Assembly: GCF_023715415.1 (NCBI RefSeq)
Contig: NZ_JAMBOB010000007.1
Coordinates: 1-64,000, forward strand
DNA length: 64,000 nt
Reading direction: 5' to 3'
Origin: Neobacillus niacini
Lineage (GTDB): Bacteria > Bacillota > Bacilli > Bacillales > Cytobacillaceae
Position 1 is the stretch's first letter. Each line of letters begins with the position of its first letter. Position numbers and translations under genes: made by a program. Positions 45,346 to 57,108 of this stretch are shown piece after piece. Below the pieces are notes generated by a model that had not been told where the DNA came from, made no database searches, and saw nothing but the letters and a program-made list of their open reading frames with translations.

Positions 45346-46197
45346 ATGAAGGTTGAAAAAATTATGGTCATTGGAGCCGGACAAATGGGTTCCGGAATTG
45401 CTCAGGTTTGTGCACAGGCTGGCTACACAGTGTATCTGAATGATTTAAAACTGGAATTTGTGGAACGCGGTTTGGGGATAATCGGCAAAAATTTATCTCG
45501 TCATGTGGATAAGGGACGTATGACAGAAGAGCAAAAACAGGAAGTTTTAAACAAAATTACACCTTCATCTGAACTAAAGGATGCCCGTAGTGTCGACCTC
45601 GTCATTGAGGCGGCGGTTGAAAACATGGAAATTAAAACAAAGATTTTCGCACAGTTGGATGAAATTGCGCCAGCTCATGCGATTTTAGCGAGCAATACAT
45701 CATCACTGCCGATTACGGAAATTGCGGCTGCCACGAAACGTCCGGAAAAAGTAATCGGAATGCACTTTATGAATCCGGTGCCAGTAATGAAACTCGTGGA
45801 AATCATTCGCGGTTTGGCTACAGCGGATGAAGTCTATCAAGTGATTGAAGATATGACAAAGACGCTCAGCAAGGTTCCGGTAGAGGTTAATGATTTCCCT
45901 GGATTTGTGGCGAATCGAATTCTGATGCCGATGATCAATGAAGCGATTTACACACTGTATGAAGGTGTGGCAACGAAGGAAGCCATTGACGATGTCATGA
46001 AGCTGGGGATGAATCACCCAATGGGGCCGTTGACGCTGGCTGATTTTATCGGACTGGATACATGTCTTTATATCATGGAAACTTTACATGAAGGCTTTGG
46101 TGATACTAAATACCGCCCATGCCCATTGCTGCGCAAGTACGTTAAAGCTGGCTGGCTAGGCAAGAAATCTGGTCGAGGCTTCTACACATACGAATAG
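45346..46197 (+). CDS. mmgB: 3-hydroxybutyryl-CoA dehydrogenase
   Basis: A 283-residue NAD-dependent enzyme: Rossmann [25 protein letters not shown], catalytic [13 protein letters not shown], and the C-terminal [16 protein letters not shown]. It oxidises 3-hydroxyacyl-CoA. ATG 45346 has TTGGAGGGG upstream. Confidence 0.95.
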   Translation: MKVEKIMVIGAGQMGSGIAQVCAQAGYTVYLNDLKLEFVERGLGIIGKNLSRHVDKGRMTEEQKQEVLNKITPSSELKDARSVDLVIEAAVENMEIKTKIFAQLDEIAPAHAILASNTSSLPITEIAAATKRPEKVIGMHFMNPVPVMKLVEIIRGLATADEVYQVIEDMTKTLSKVPVEVNDFPGFVANRILMPMINEAIYTLYEGVATKEAIDDVMKLGMNHPMGPLTLADFIGLDTCLYIMETLHEGFGDTKYRPCPLLRKYVKAGWLGKKSGRGFYTYE

Positions 46198-46211
46198 TCG
46201 GGAGTGTTACT

Positions 46212-47342
46212 ATGAATCTAAGATTTTCAGAAGAGCAGGAAATGATGCGAAAAATGGTGCGCGATTTTGCCCAAAACGAAATTGCCCCGTTTATTGAGCG
46301 GATGGAGAAGGGAGAATTTCCTCGGGAGATACTTCGGAAAATGGGTGAGCTTGGCCTGATGGGAATTCCAGTTCCAGAAAAATACGGCGGTGCTGAAATG
46401 GATTTTGTTTCTTACATCATCGCTATCAACGAGATTTCACGAGTAAGTGCTACAGTGGGCGTGATACTTTCCGTTCATACGTCTGTCGGAACGAACCCTA
46501 TCCTGTATTTTGGCTCGGACGAACAAAAGCAGCGATTTTTGCCAAAACTGGCATCAGGTGAGTATTTGGCGGCGTTTTGTTTAACGGAAGCAGGCTCAGG
46601 GTCAGATGCAAAAAATATGAAATCCCGATCAGTAAAAAAGGATGATCATTATGTCATCAACGGTTCAAAGATGTTTATCACCAATGGTGGGGAAGCAGAT
46701 GTTTATATCGTATTTGCTTCAACAAATCCTGAACTAGGCAGCAACGGAATCTCAGCGTTTATTGTGGAAAAAAATTCACCTGGCCTCGTGATTGGCAAGG
46801 ATGAACATAAAATGGGACTTCATGGCTCTCGTACGGTACAGCTTACCTTTGAAAACATGATAGTACCAGCCCAAAACCTTTTGGGTGCAGAAGGCGAAGG
46901 GTTTAAAATTGCGATGGCGAACCTGGATGTCGGGCGAATTGGCATAGCGGCGCAAGCACTTGGGATTGCGGAAGCGGCATTAGAAGCAGCAGTGGGGTAT
47001 GCAAAGGAACGTCAACAGTTTGGCAAACCGATTGCGGCTCAGCAGGGAATTGGTTTCAAATTGGCGGATATGGCGACGAATGTGGAAGCTGCAAGACTAT
47101 TACTCTATCGGGCAGCGGATTTACGGGCACAGGGTCTAAAATGTGGACTGGAAGCTTCGATTGCAAAGTTATTTGCATCGAAAACGGCTATGGAGACGGC
47201 AACAGAAGCGATTCAGGTGTTTGGTGGATATGGCTATACCGAGGACTATCCCGTTGAGCGCTATTTCCGTGATGCTAAGGTGACCGAGATATATGAGGGA
47301 ACAAGTGAGATTCAGAGGATTGTAATTAGTAAATATCTTTAA
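46212..47342 (+). CDS. Acyl-CoA dehydrogenase (first)
   Basis: A 376-residue FAD enzyme with LTEAGSGSDA, the FITNGG motif and the catalytic base in EIYEGTSEIQR. It forms the trans-2-enoyl-CoA and passes electrons to ETF. Homologue of B. subtilis mmgC/acdA. 14 bp after mmgB. Confidence 0.95.
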   Translation: MNLRFSEEQEMMRKMVRDFAQNEIAPFIERMEKGEFPREILRKMGELGLMGIPVPEKYGGAEMDFVSYIIAINEISRVSATVGVILSVHTSVGTNPILYFGSDEQKQRFLPKLASGEYLAAFCLTEAGSGSDAKNMKSRSVKKDDHYVINGSKMFITNGGEADVYIVFASTNPELGSNGISAFIVEKNSPGLVIGKDEHKMGLHGSRTVQLTFENMIVPAQNLLGAEGEGFKIAMANLDVGRIGIAAQALGIAEAALEAAVGYAKERQQFGKPIAAQQGIGFKLADMATNVEAARLLLYRAADLRAQGLKCGLEASIAKLFASKTAMETATEAIQVFGGYGYTEDYPVERYFRDAKVTEIYEGTSEIQRIVISKYL

Positions 47343-47441
47343 TTTGTAGATATCATACGAAATTGTGTTTGTAAGAACTATATGGTTTTTCGTAACAACG
47401 GTTCAATTAATAGAGAACTTACCTTGAGGAGGACATATAAA

Positions 47442-48581
47442 ATGAATTTTCGCTTATCTGAAGAACATGAAATGATTCGAAAAATGGTTCGGGATTTTGC
47501 TCGAAATGAGGTGGCTCCAACAGCGGCTGAGCGTGACGAGGAGGAGCGCTTTGATCGTGAGATTTTTGACAAAATGGCGGAGCTTGGCCTAACGGGGATT
47601 CCGTGGCCGGAAGAGTACGGCGGAATCGGCAGCGATTATCTAGCGTATTGTATTGCGGTGGAAGAGTTATCAAGAGTTTGCGCTTCAACGGGTGTAACGC
47701 TATCGGCACACACTTCATTAGCGGGCTGGCCAATTTATAAATTTGGTTCTGAGGAGCAAAAGCAGCAATATCTTCGTCCGATGGCAGAAGGTAAAAAGAT
47801 CGGTGCCTATGGCTTAACGGAGCCTGGCAGCGGTTCGGATGCTGGCGGGATGAGAACAACTGCAAGACTTGAAGGCGATCATTACGTCCTCAACGGTTCA
47901 AAGATTTTCATCACAAACGGCGGTATCGCTGACATTTACGTGGTTTTTGCATTAACAGACCCGTCTAGCAAACAAAAAGGAACGACTGCCTTCATCGTCG
48001 AAAGTGACTACCCAGGCTTCTCGGTTGGGAAAAAAGAAAAGAAACTTGGCATTCGTTCATCACCTACAACAGAAATTATTTTTGAAGAATGTAAGGTGCC
48101 TGTCACCAACGTACTTGGTGAAGTGGGCGATGGCTTTAAAATTGCGATGATGACGCTTGATGGCGGCCGAAACGGCATTGCGGCACAGGCTGTTGGGATT
48201 GCACAGGGTGCGCTTGACGCTGCGGTGGACTATGCGAAAGAACGCCAGCAGTTTGGCAAGCCAATTGCTGCTAACCAAGGCATCGGCTTTAAGCTTGCGG
48301 ATATGGCAACAAACATTGAAGCAGCAAGACTATTAACCTATCAAGCTGCATGGCTCGAGTCAGAGGGTCTGCCGTATGGCAAGGAATCGGCCATGTCGAA
48401 ATTATTCGCTGGCGACACGGCGATGAAGGTTACGACGGAAGCCGTTCAGGTATTTGGGGGTTATGGTTATACAAAGGATTATCCAGTTGAGCGGTACATG
48501 CGTGATGCAAAAATCACGCAAATCTATGAAGGAACACAGGAAATCCAACGCCTCGTGATCTCCAGAATGATTACGAAATAA
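47442..48581 (+). CDS. Acyl-CoA dehydrogenase (second)
   Basis: A 379-residue paralogue of the gene before it (shared [11 protein letters not shown] start, [17 protein letters not shown]). ATG 47442 follows TTGAGGAGGA. Paralogues in tandem probably differ in acyl chain preference (short versus branched). A perfect GGTGCCTGTCACC lies within its coding region (48095-48107). Confidence 0.94.
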   Translation: MNFRLSEEHEMIRKMVRDFARNEVAPTAAERDEEERFDREIFDKMAELGLTGIPWPEEYGGIGSDYLAYCIAVEELSRVCASTGVTLSAHTSLAGWPIYKFGSEEQKQQYLRPMAEGKKIGAYGLTEPGSGSDAGGMRTTARLEGDHYVLNGSKIFITNGGIADIYVVFALTDPSSKQKGTTAFIVESDYPGFSVGKKEKKLGIRSSPTTEIIFEECKVPVTNVLGEVGDGFKIAMMTLDGGRNGIAAQAVGIAQGALDAAVDYAKERQQFGKPIAANQGIGFKLADMATNIEAARLLTYQAAWLESEGLPYGKESAMSKLFAGDTAMKVTTEAVQVFGGYGYTKDYPVERYMRDAKITQIYEGTQEIQRLVISRMITK

Positions 48582-48612
48582 CCATTTTAATGAATAAAGG
48601 CGGTAAAAAGGG

Positions 48613-49269
48613 ATGAAAAAGCGTGAAGTGCAAGCTTCAGTGAAAGATGAACGCCTTGTACAAAGAAGACGGGATCAGATGATTAAAGGGGCCGTTTCAC
48701 TTTTTAAAGAAAAAGGGTTTCATCGGACGACGACAAGGGAAATTGCGAAGGCTGCAGGCTTTAGCATTGGGACGTTATACGAATATATTCGTTCGAAGGA
48801 AGACGTCCTTTACCTTGTTTGTGATAGCATTTATGACCATGTGAGCGAGCGGCTTCAGGAGGACCTTGAAGATAAGCAGGGTACGCTTGAAAGCCTGAAG
48901 CATGGGATTGCCAATTATTTTCGGGTTATTGATGAACTGCAGGAGGAAATCTTGGTCATGTATCAAGAGGCGAAGTCGCTTACCAAGGATGCTCTTCCAT
49001 ATGTGTTGAAAAAGGAAAATGAGATGGCGGCGATGTTTGAAAAACTCATCACGCTGTGTGTGGAAAATGGGGAATTGAATTTAACGGAAAGTCAGGTAAA
49101 AATTCTTTCGCACACGATTATTGTCGAGGGACAAATGTGGAGCTTCCGCCGCTGGACACTGCAAAAGTTATTTAGTTTAGAAGAATATATAGAATTGCAA
49201 ACGGAGTATTTATTTTCAGGAATTAACGGACTTAGTCAAGCCCAGAAAAAAGGGACGATAACGAAATGA
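48613..49269 (+). CDS. TetR-family transcriptional regulator
   Basis: A 218-residue regulator. HTH region [27 protein letters not shown] at about 40-65; ligand-binding domain C-terminal. Encoded within the acyl-CoA degradation operon, it may recognise the palindrome at 43892-43909 and respond to an acyl-CoA. It overlaps the next reading frame (ATGA 49266-49269). Confidence 0.93.
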   Translation: MKKREVQASVKDERLVQRRRDQMIKGAVSLFKEKGFHRTTTREIAKAAGFSIGTLYEYIRSKEDVLYLVCDSIYDHVSERLQEDLEDKQGTLESLKHGIANYFRVIDELQEEILVMYQEAKSLTKDALPYVLKKENEMAAMFEKLITLCVENGELNLTESQVKILSHTIIVEGQMWSFRRWTLQKLFSLEEYIELQTEYLFSGINGLSQAQKKGTITK

Positions 49270-49298
49270 AAATTTTTGAAAAACAAAGGGGGAGACAT

Positions 49299-52200
49299 AT
49301 GAGTACGACGGAGGTTTATCAGCCGAAGCACCATATTCGTTTTGTAACGGCGTCGAGTTTGTTTGATGGACATGACGCTTCGATTAATATTATGCGGAGA
49401 ATTCTGCAGGCGAGCGGAGCAGAGGTCATCCATCTTGGTCATAACCGTTCAGTCGAAGAGGTTGTCAATGCGGCGATTCATGAGGATGCGCAGGGGATTG
49501 CGATTTCTTCTTACCAAGGCGGTCATGTCGAATACTTTAAGTATATGTACGATTTGCTGAAGGAGAAAGGGGCGCCGAACATCCGCATTTATGGCGGCGG
49601 TGGCGGTGTTATTATCCCGCGTGAGATTAAGGAACTGCATGATTACGGGATTGCTTGGATTTTCTCGCCTGAGGATGGCCGGAAGCTGGGGCTTCAGGGA
49701 ATGATTAACCGAATGCTCGAGGAATGTGACTTCCCAACGGTTAGTGCTGATCATGCTGATCACATTGAAAAGCTTCCAGCGGGTGATGTCAATGCGATTT
49801 CAAAATTGATTACCCTTGCTGAGCTTCATGTAGACAGCAACCGGGAAGCAGCAGCCGCTGCGGAAAGTCTGCTTGAAAAAGTAAAATCACTAACGAAAGA
49901 GATTCCTGTTGTCGGAATCACTGGTACGGGCGGTGCGGGTAAAAGTTCATTGACCGATGAATTGATTCGCCGATTCATCAATGAACTTCCTGATAAAAAA
50001 GTGGCGATTCTATCGGTTGACCCGACGAAGCAAAAAACAGGCGGCGCTCTTTTAGGCGACCGCATTCGGATGAATGCGATCTTTAATCCGAATGTTTATA
50101 TGCGAAGCCTGGCAACCCGTTCTTCAAAAACCGAGCTTTCACTAGCGATTAAAGATGCTGTATCGGTTGTGAAGGCAGCTGGATTTGACCTTGTCATTGT
50201 TGAAACGAGCGGTATCGGCCAGGGCGATGCCGAGATTACCGAGATTTGTGATGTGTCCTTTTATGTCATGACCAGTGAATTCGGTGCGCCATCACAGCTC
50301 GAAAAGATTGATATGATTGACTTCGCAGACTTAATTGTCATTAATAAATTTGAGCGCAAGGGCTCTGAGGATGCACTGCGTCAGGTGCAAAAGCAATACC
50401 AGCGCAGTCATATGCTGTTTGAAAAAGACACAAAACAAATGCCGGTGTACGGTACGATTGCCAGCCAGTTTAATGATCACGGAACCAATGCCTTATTTGC
50501 GGCACTTATTGAAAAAATAAATCAAAAAATGGGCACGGATTGGGTGACTTCTTTTAGTAAATCGGCGTTAGTAGAAAAGCAAAATGTGATTATTCCAACT
50601 GACCGTCGTTACTATCTCCGGGAAATATCGGAGACAGTCCGCCGCTATCATCAAAAAGCCGAAGAACAAGCAAATATTGCCCGGAAATTATTCCAGCTTG
50701 AAGGGGCAATTGCAGCGGTCAAAGAGACAGAAGGCAATCCTGAAGTTCTTGCTTCCTTAGAAGCCATTAAGCAAGCAACGGAAGAGAAATTAACACCAGA
50801 GTCGAAAAAAATACTAAATGGCTGGGAGAAAACAAAGGTTGCTTACCAGGCTGATAAATTTGTAACAAGAATTCGTGACAAAGAAATCATTACCATTTTA
50901 AAAACAAAGAGCCTCTCTGGCATTGACATTCCTAAGGTCGTTTTACCAAGATATAAAGATTACGGTGAGATTCTCCGCTGGGTGTATCGTGAGAATGTAC
51001 CTGGTTCTTATCCGTTTACAGCAGGCGTGTTCCCGTTCAAACGAGAAGGGGAAGATCCGAAGCGTCAGTTTGCTGGCGAAGGAACACCAGAAAGAACAAA
51101 TCGTCGTTTCCACTATTTATCCAAGGATGATGATGCAAAACGCTTAAGTACGGCATTTGATTCGGTTACCTTGTATGGGGAGGACCCAGATCACCGTCCA
51201 GACATTTTTGGGAAGATTGGTGAAAGCGGCGTTAATGTGTGTACACTGGATGATATGAAAAAGCTTTACGACGGCTTTGACCTTTGTCATCCATCTACTT
51301 CGGTGTCGATGACCATTAATGGTCCTGCTCCAATTATTTTAGCGATGTTCATGAACACAGCGATTGACCAGCAGGTGAAGAAAAAAGAAGCGGAGCTTGG
51401 GCGTGTGCTAACCGTGGAGGAATTTGCGCAGGTAAAGGCGTATACGCTAAAGTCTGTGCGCGGTACCGTGCAAGCAGATATTTTAAAAGAAGACCAAGGT
51501 CAAAACACATGTATTTTTTCAACAGAGTTTGCACTACGAATGATGGGCGATATTCAACAGTATTTCATCGACCAGCAGGTGCGTAACTATTATTCTGTTT
51601 CGATTTCTGGTTATCATATTGCCGAGGCGGGTGCGAATCCAATTTCGCAGCTGGCATTTACACTATCGAACGGCTTTACGTATGTCGAGTATTATTTAAG
51701 TCGCGGAATGAACATCGATGACTTTGCACCAAACTTATCGTTCTTCTTCTCGAATGGCTTGGATCCTGAATATACGGTAATTGGCCGGGTAGCCCGCCGG
51801 ATTTGGGCAAGTGTTATGCGTGATAAATACGGTGCGAGTGAACGCAGCCAAAAGCTAAAGTACCATGTTCAAACCTCTGGCCGCTCGCTGCATGCACAGG
51901 AAATTGACTTTAATGATATTCGCACCACGTTGCAAGCGTTGATGGCATTGCAGGATAACTGTAATTCGCTTCATACCAATGCCTATGATGAAGCGATTAC
52001 TACACCAACAGAGGAATCCGTTCGCCGTGCGATGGCCATTCAGATGATTATCACAAAAGAACATGGCTTAGCGAAAAATGAAAATCCACTTCAAGGTTCT
52101 TTTATTGTGGAGGAACTGACGGACCTTGTAGAGGAAGCGGTTCTTCAAGAATTTGAACGCTTAAATGACCGCGGCGGTGTGCTAGGTTCAATGGAAACCC

Positions 52201-52565
52201 AGTATCAGCGCGGAAAAATTCAAGATGAATCAATGTACTATGAAACGAAGAAGCATACAGGTGAGCTTCCAATCATCGGTGTGAATACGTATTTAAATCC
52301 GAATCCACCTTCTGCGGAAGAAATCGACAGCATGGAACTGGCAAGAGCGTCCTATGAGGAAAAGGAATTACAAATTACCAATTTACGTGCCTTCCAACAA
52401 GCGCATGCGGCCGATACCGAAAAAGCATTAGAAAAGTTAAAAGCAGCAGCCGTCAACAACGAAAATATCTTTGCACAACTAATGGAAACCGTAAAAGTAG
52501 CCAGCCTCGGACAAATCACAAAAGCCCTCTACGAAGTAGGCGGGCAGTATAGAAGAAATATGTAA
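49299..52565 (+). CDS. icmF: Fused isobutyryl-CoA mutase IcmF
   Basis: About 1088 residues. N-terminal cobalamin-binding domain ([15 protein letters not shown]; the DxHxxG motif reads DGHDAS here), a G-protein chaperone domain ([12 protein letters not shown] at about 205-215), then the mutase TIM barrel. IcmF interconverts isobutyryl-CoA and n-butyryl-CoA and protects its own cofactor. ATG 49299 after AAGGGGGAG is preferred to the ATG at 49266 that overlaps the TetR stop. It links valine or branched-chain degradation to this operon. Confidence 0.94.
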   Translation: MSTTEVYQPKHHIRFVTASSLFDGHDASINIMRRILQASGAEVIHLGHNRSVEEVVNAAIHEDAQGIAISSYQGGHVEYFKYMYDLLKEKGAPNIRIYGGGGGVIIPREIKELHDYGIAWIFSPEDGRKLGLQGMINRMLEECDFPTVSADHADHIEKLPAGDVNAISKLITLAELHVDSNREAAAAAESLLEKVKSLTKEIPVVGITGTGGAGKSSLTDELIRRFINELPDKKVAILSVDPTKQKTGGALLGDRIRMNAIFNPNVYMRSLATRSSKTELSLAIKDAVSVVKAAGFDLVIVETSGIGQGDAEITEICDVSFYVMTSEFGAPSQLEKIDMIDFADLIVINKFERKGSEDALRQVQKQYQRSHMLFEKDTKQMPVYGTIASQFNDHGTNALFAALIEKINQKMGTDWVTSFSKSALVEKQNVIIPTDRRYYLREISETVRRYHQKAEEQANIARKLFQLEGAIAAVKETEGNPEVLASLEAIKQATEEKLTPESKKILNGWEKTKVAYQADKFVTRIRDKEIITILKTKSLSGIDIPKVVLPRYKDYGEILRWVYRENVPGSYPFTAGVFPFKREGEDPKRQFAGEGTPERTNRRFHYLSKDDDAKRLSTAFDSVTLYGEDPDHRPDIFGKIGESGVNVCTLDDMKKLYDGFDLCHPSTSVSMTINGPAPIILAMFMNTAIDQQVKKKEAELGRVLTVEEFAQVKAYTLKSVRGTVQADILKEDQGQNTCIFSTEFALRMMGDIQQYFIDQQVRNYYSVSISGYHIAEAGANPISQLAFTLSNGFTYVEYYLSRGMNIDDFAPNLSFFFSNGLDPEYTVIGRVARRIWASVMRDKYGASERSQKLKYHVQTSGRSLHAQEIDFNDIRTTLQALMALQDNCNSLHTNAYDEAITTPTEESVRRAMAIQMIITKEHGLAKNENPLQGSFIVEELTDLVEEAVLQEFERLNDRGGVLGSMETQYQRGKIQDESMYYETKKHTGELPIIGVNTYLNPNPPSAEEIDSMELARASYEEKELQITNLRAFQQAHAADTEKALEKLKAAAVNNENIFAQLMETVKVASLGQITKALYEVGGQYRRNM

Positions 52566-52574
52566 AGAAATATG

Positions 52575-52616
52575 CAATGGCTTAAAAAGCAAAAGCTTTT
52601 AAGCCATTGTTTTTTA
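52575..52616 (+). terminator. Terminator of the mmg-icmF operon
   Basis: CAATGGCTTAAAA (52575-52587) pairs with TTTTAAGCCATTG (52597-52609), followed by T-run. Confidence 0.92.
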
Positions 52617-52740
52617 TGTTAAACTAATCAACTCCAATCACTGCTAAAAATAATTTTTAAACTAGTACTAATATTAGCTCTCTTTCTTATATAATAGATG
52701 GCATACATACATCAATGGTGCCTGGGGCGGGTGTTGACAG

Positions 52741-52926
52741 ATGAAGATAAAACATTTGATTTTACTATTAATAATTTTAGCCTGGCCGTTATACTATCTC
52801 TATCAACATCAATTAGGGGCAATTTCCTTTCTCGTCCTTGCGATTCTCTTCTTTTTTTCAGCGATGAAAGAGTTGAAAATGCTGAAAACAGAGAAGAAAC
52901 CCGATGATCCCCAGGCAAAGAGGTAA
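52741..52926 (+). CDS. Small two-helix membrane protein (hypothetical)
   Basis: A 61-residue frame with two hydrophobic segments (LILLLIILAWPLYYLY and ISFLVLAILFFFSAM) and a basic end. ATG 52741 has a weak GGGTG about nine bases upstream. I do not recognise a family. The composition looks like a real small membrane protein rather than chance, but expression is unproved. It lies between the icmF terminator and rpoE. Confidence 0.5.
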   Translation: MKIKHLILLLIILAWPLYYLYQHQLGAISFLVLAILFFFSAMKELKMLKTEKKPDDPQAKR

Positions 52927-53004
52927 AATATCAAACAAAACAATAGATAGAACTAGCATAAACGGGAGAATATTGTTTATAATGAAGAATATGTCAAAAT
53001 ACGT

Positions 53005-53130
53005 GAAAAGCGAAAGCGCCTTGCACAGGGGCGACAGGCATAAGACGAGCCGGCGGAAAGGTTGCTCTTTAACCTTTTTGACGGATTGGCTTATGACCCC
53101 GAGCCCCTAGGCGCTGTAGCTAGACAAGAC
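53005..53130. repeat. GC-rich palindromic repeat (copy near rpoE)
   Basis: AGCGCC (53015-53020) pairs with GGCGCT (53110-53115); inner parts include GACAGGCATAAGACGAGCC and an AAAGGTTG/CAACCTTT-like stem, ending in GCTAGACAAG. It shares GACCCCGAGCCCCTAG with 36388. Confidence 0.75.
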
Positions 53131-53196
53131 ATAGTTTTAAGCCCGTTATCACTCATGTAAATACAGAGTGTTAAATAGAGAAAGGAAGTGCCGATA

Positions 53197-53772
53197 TTGA
53201 GTTTACAGAGTTTCTCAAAAGAGCAGTTACAAGAGTTATCCCTCATTGAGATGGCGTATGAATTTCTAAAAGGCAGCAAACAGCCAATTTCCTTCCATGA
53301 TTTAATCAAAGAAATTGCGGCAGCTACAGAAATTTCAGAGGAAAATATCAAATCAAGAATTGCACAATTCTATACCGACATAAATATTGACGGTCGTTTT
53401 CTTTCATTAGGAGACAACCGCTGGGGACTTCGCGTTTGGTATCCAGTCGATACACAGGAAGAAGAAGTCGTTACCGTGATTAAGCCGAAGAAGAAAAAGG
53501 CGAAAAAGGTTGTCGATGAAGACGAGCTTGAAGACTTTGATGATGTCGATGAAGATTACGAAGAGCTTGATGACTTCGCCGATGAAGACGACCTACTCGA
53601 TGACGATGACGATGAGGATGATCTTTTAGATGATCTTGACGATGTCGATGATTTAGACGATGATGAAGATGTTATCGAAGACGACGATGAATTTGAGCTT
53701 GATGAAGAAGAAGACCTTGACGAGGATCTGGATGAAGAAGAAGAATTAGAGGATGAAGACGACCTATTATAG
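53197..53772 (+). CDS. rpoE: RNA polymerase delta subunit RpoE
   Basis: A 191-residue delta factor. N-terminal HARE-HTH-like domain (residues 1-85), then a KKKKAKK patch and an Asp/Glu-rich tail of about 80 residues. The tail lowers nonspecific DNA binding and aids recycling of RNA polymerase. TTG 53197 is chosen because GGAAG lies eight bases upstream; the in-frame GTG at 53188 overlaps it. The pyrG promoter begins within three bases of its stop. Confidence 0.94.
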   Translation: MSLQSFSKEQLQELSLIEMAYEFLKGSKQPISFHDLIKEIAAATEISEENIKSRIAQFYTDINIDGRFLSLGDNRWGLRVWYPVDTQEEEVVTVIKPKKKKAKKVVDEDELEDFDDVDEDYEELDDFADEDDLLDDDDDEDDLLDDLDDVDDLDDDEDVIEDDDEFELDEEEDLDEDLDEEEELEDEDDLL

Positions 53773-53774
53773 GC

Positions 53775-53897
53775 TTGACTTTTTACCTCTGCACTTGTAG
53801 AATCTTTTTTGGGCTCCTTTAAACAGGAACGGATCATAATTCGCTTATAAAGCGCTCCCTTACGTTTAACGTAAGTGGAGTGCTTTTTTATTTTTTA
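53775..53897 (+). promoter_or_regulatory. pyrG promoter and reiterative-transcription attenuator
   Basis: TTGACT (53775-53780), 17-bp spacer, TAGAAT (53798-53803), then seven bases to an initial GGGCTCC (53811). Downstream AAAGCGCTCCCTTACG pairs with CGTAAGTGGAGTGCTTT (53849-53887) and T-runs follow. In B. subtilis low CTP causes extra G residues to be added at this GGG, which pair with the CU-rich terminator strand and prevent termination. Confidence 0.9.
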
Positions 53898-54004
53898 TAG
53901 TCAAATGATACATAGCTCTTTCGGCGAAAAGCCCGAAACTTCTTTACAATTTAAAAAATTTTATAAAAGAAGCCTTTTAACAACAAGAATATTGCACAAA
54001 CTGA

Positions 54005-55618
<1,614 letters not shown>

Positions 55619-55625
55619 AATTTTG

Positions 55626-55657
55626 GCCAGTTCTCTTTATGGGGAACTGGCTTTTTT
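55626..55657 (+). terminator. Terminator of pyrG
   Basis: GCCAGTTC (55626-55633) pairs with GAACTGGC (55644-55651) and T6 follows. Confidence 0.9.
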
Positions 55658-55674
55658 ATGGTTGGATTTTCCAG

Positions 55675-55813
55675 AAAATGTCTAATAGTCCAAAACCTAT
55701 TGAAAAAAGTCCATAACCACTTTAAAAAAGTCCATAACCTAAACAAAATAGTCCATAACCACTCAAAAATAGTCCAAAACACCCTAAAAATAGTCCAAAA
55801 CAAAAAACGACCC
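55675..55813. repeat. Six-unit 21-bp phased array element (copy C)
   Basis: GTCC cores at 55688, 55709, 55730, 55751, 55772 and 55793, exactly 21 bases apart. Leader GATTTTCCAGAAAATG and trailer AACAAAAAACG match copies A and B. It lies between terminators of the convergent pyrG and ywjG genes; the trailer overlaps the ywjG terminator. Confidence 0.95.
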
Positions 55814-55826
55814 AATCAAGGTCGTT
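55802..55826 (-). terminator. Terminator of ywjG
   Basis: On the minus strand AACGACC pairs with GGTCGTT (55820-55826 and 55806-55812) and a T-run follows, which coincides with the end of array C. Confidence 0.75.
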
Positions 55827-55832
55827 CCAAAG

Positions 55833-56333
55833 TCACTCATATTCTGCTAAAATCTCATCAATGGTGAATTTTAAGCCATAATACACGTATAATCCTGCCA
55901 TGGAGGACGGATAGCCATAGCGATTTCCGAAGTCATCTGGCAATAGGCCCTTTAAAAGCTGTAAATTTATATGGACATCCGCCATTTCTTCCAGTTTTCC
56001 ACCTTCTGGGACCGATGTAGATACGGCCACAAACGGGATATCTTTTTCCTTGAGTGTAGAAGCAAGCGCCAGTGCATCGTCATCAGCCGAGGTACGTGTA
56101 AATAGCAGCACCCTGTCGGCAGGGGTTGCAGCTTCAACATTTGTTAACGCACCCTTTAATGGTTCTGCACCTTCTAAAGCCTCATATTCAACAGCCTTCA
56201 TTTCCCGAAATCCCACAAGATATATACTTTGACCTTGTGCGAGCAGGCGGGCACCGTCTTCAAAAGAAAACTCTGCCTTTTCCTCAATCCTTTTAAATAG
56301 CCCAGTCAATTGGGTTGTAAACATTTTCATCAA
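55833..56333 (-). CDS. ywjG: DUF2529 protein YwjG
   Basis: A 166-residue SIS-fold-like protein (LLAQGQSIYLVGFREMKAVE, VLLFTRTSADDDAL). It matches YwjG of B. subtilis. Starts at TTG 56333 (AGGAG nine bases upstream) or ATG 56330. Function unknown. It is convergent with pyrG and divergent from spo0F, as in B. subtilis. Confidence 0.88.
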   Translation of the reverse strand: MMKMFTTQLTGLFKRIEEKAEFSFEDGARLLAQGQSIYLVGFREMKAVEYEALEGAEPLKGALTNVEAATPADRVLLFTRTSADDDALALASTLKEKDIPFVAVSTSVPEGGKLEEMADVHINLQLLKGLLPDDFGNRYGYPSSMAGLYVYYGLKFTIDEILAEYE

Positions 56334-56415
56334 CTAAAACCACTCCTTCACAAAAGATATTATAGCTTTTTAAAAATAAAAGACAATTACCACAATATAC
56401 CTATATAATTAATAG

Positions 56416-56443
56416 AGGATTTTTAAAAGAAATGTCGAAGAAT
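56416..56443 (+). promoter_or_regulatory. spo0F upstream region with 0A box
   Basis: TGTCGAA (56433-56439) is a perfect Spo0A box. GAAGAATAT (56437-56445) fits the sigma-H -10 RNMGAATWW, and AGGATTT (56416-56422) a -35, though the spacing is slightly long. Known B. subtilis spo0F control by sigma-H and Spo0A~P makes this plausible. Confidence 0.45.
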
Positions 56444-56501
56444 ATCAAGGTGGAAGAAATAGGTATATACTATACATAAATAGGGTGGAAGAGGTGGAGT
56501 T

Positions 56502-56873
56502 ATGAAAGAGAAAATTTTAATTGTTGACGACCAATTTGGGATACGGATTTTACTGAATGAAGTATTCTCAAAGGAAGGGTATCAAACCTTTCAGGCAGCA
56601 AATGGAATACAGGCACTTGATATTGTTACGAAGCATGACCCTGATCTCGTCCTATTGGATATGAAAATACCTGGTATGGATGGTATTGAAATTTTAAAAA
56701 GAATGAAAGTCATTGATCCTGATATTCGCGTGATTATCATGACCGCCTATGGTGAATTGGATATGATCCAAGAAGCGAAGAATCTAGGTGCGATTACCCA
56801 TTTTGCAAAACCATTTGATATTGATGATATTCGTGCGGCAGTAAGAAAGCATATTCCTCAAAAAGCAAATTAG
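56502..56873 (+). CDS. spo0F: Sporulation phosphorelay response regulator Spo0F
   Basis: A 123-residue receiver domain with no output domain. Phosphoacceptor Asp53 ([13 protein letters not shown]), acidic pair Asp9/Asp10 and the conserved Lys in FAKPFD. It takes phosphate from Kin kinases and hands it to Spo0B. Almost identical in layout to B. subtilis Spo0F; starts one residue later. Confidence 0.97.
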   Translation: MKEKILIVDDQFGIRILLNEVFSKEGYQTFQAANGIQALDIVTKHDPDLVLLDMKIPGMDGIEILKRMKVIDPDIRVIIMTAYGELDMIQEAKNLGAITHFAKPFDIDDIRAAVRKHIPQKAN

Positions 56874-56999
56874 GCTATTTTTAAAAATAAAATGATTGTC
56901 GAAAAGTGTTGCCGCTTTCATTGTGAACGTTTATAATATTGGGCTTTCTTTAATGGCAATTTATCAATCAGTTTGGTATGATACTTATGAACTTTTGAC

Positions 57000-57031
57000 T
57001 TGACCATTTATCTTTCTCGGTTATACATAAT
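57000..57031 (+). promoter_or_regulatory. Possible fbaA promoter
   Basis: TTGACC (57000-57005) with TACATA (57024-57029) 18 bp further on, about 80 bp before the fbaA start. This is only a consensus match. Confidence 0.4.
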
Positions 57032-57108
57032 CAGTAAAATGATAGGAAATCCTTTATAGGAAAGCCCTAATTCGAGAAGATAAACACCCATACCAAGGAG
57101 GAAATAAA

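Noticed and set aside
53556..53837. Ser-rich open frame opposite rpoE
   Set aside because: It is the complement of the Asp/Glu codons of the delta tail and has no independent support.
56897..56903. Second Spo0A box TGTCGAA between spo0F and fbaA
   Set aside because: A seven-base match is expected several times by chance in 64 kb, and no promoter or sporulation gene lies at a fitting distance.
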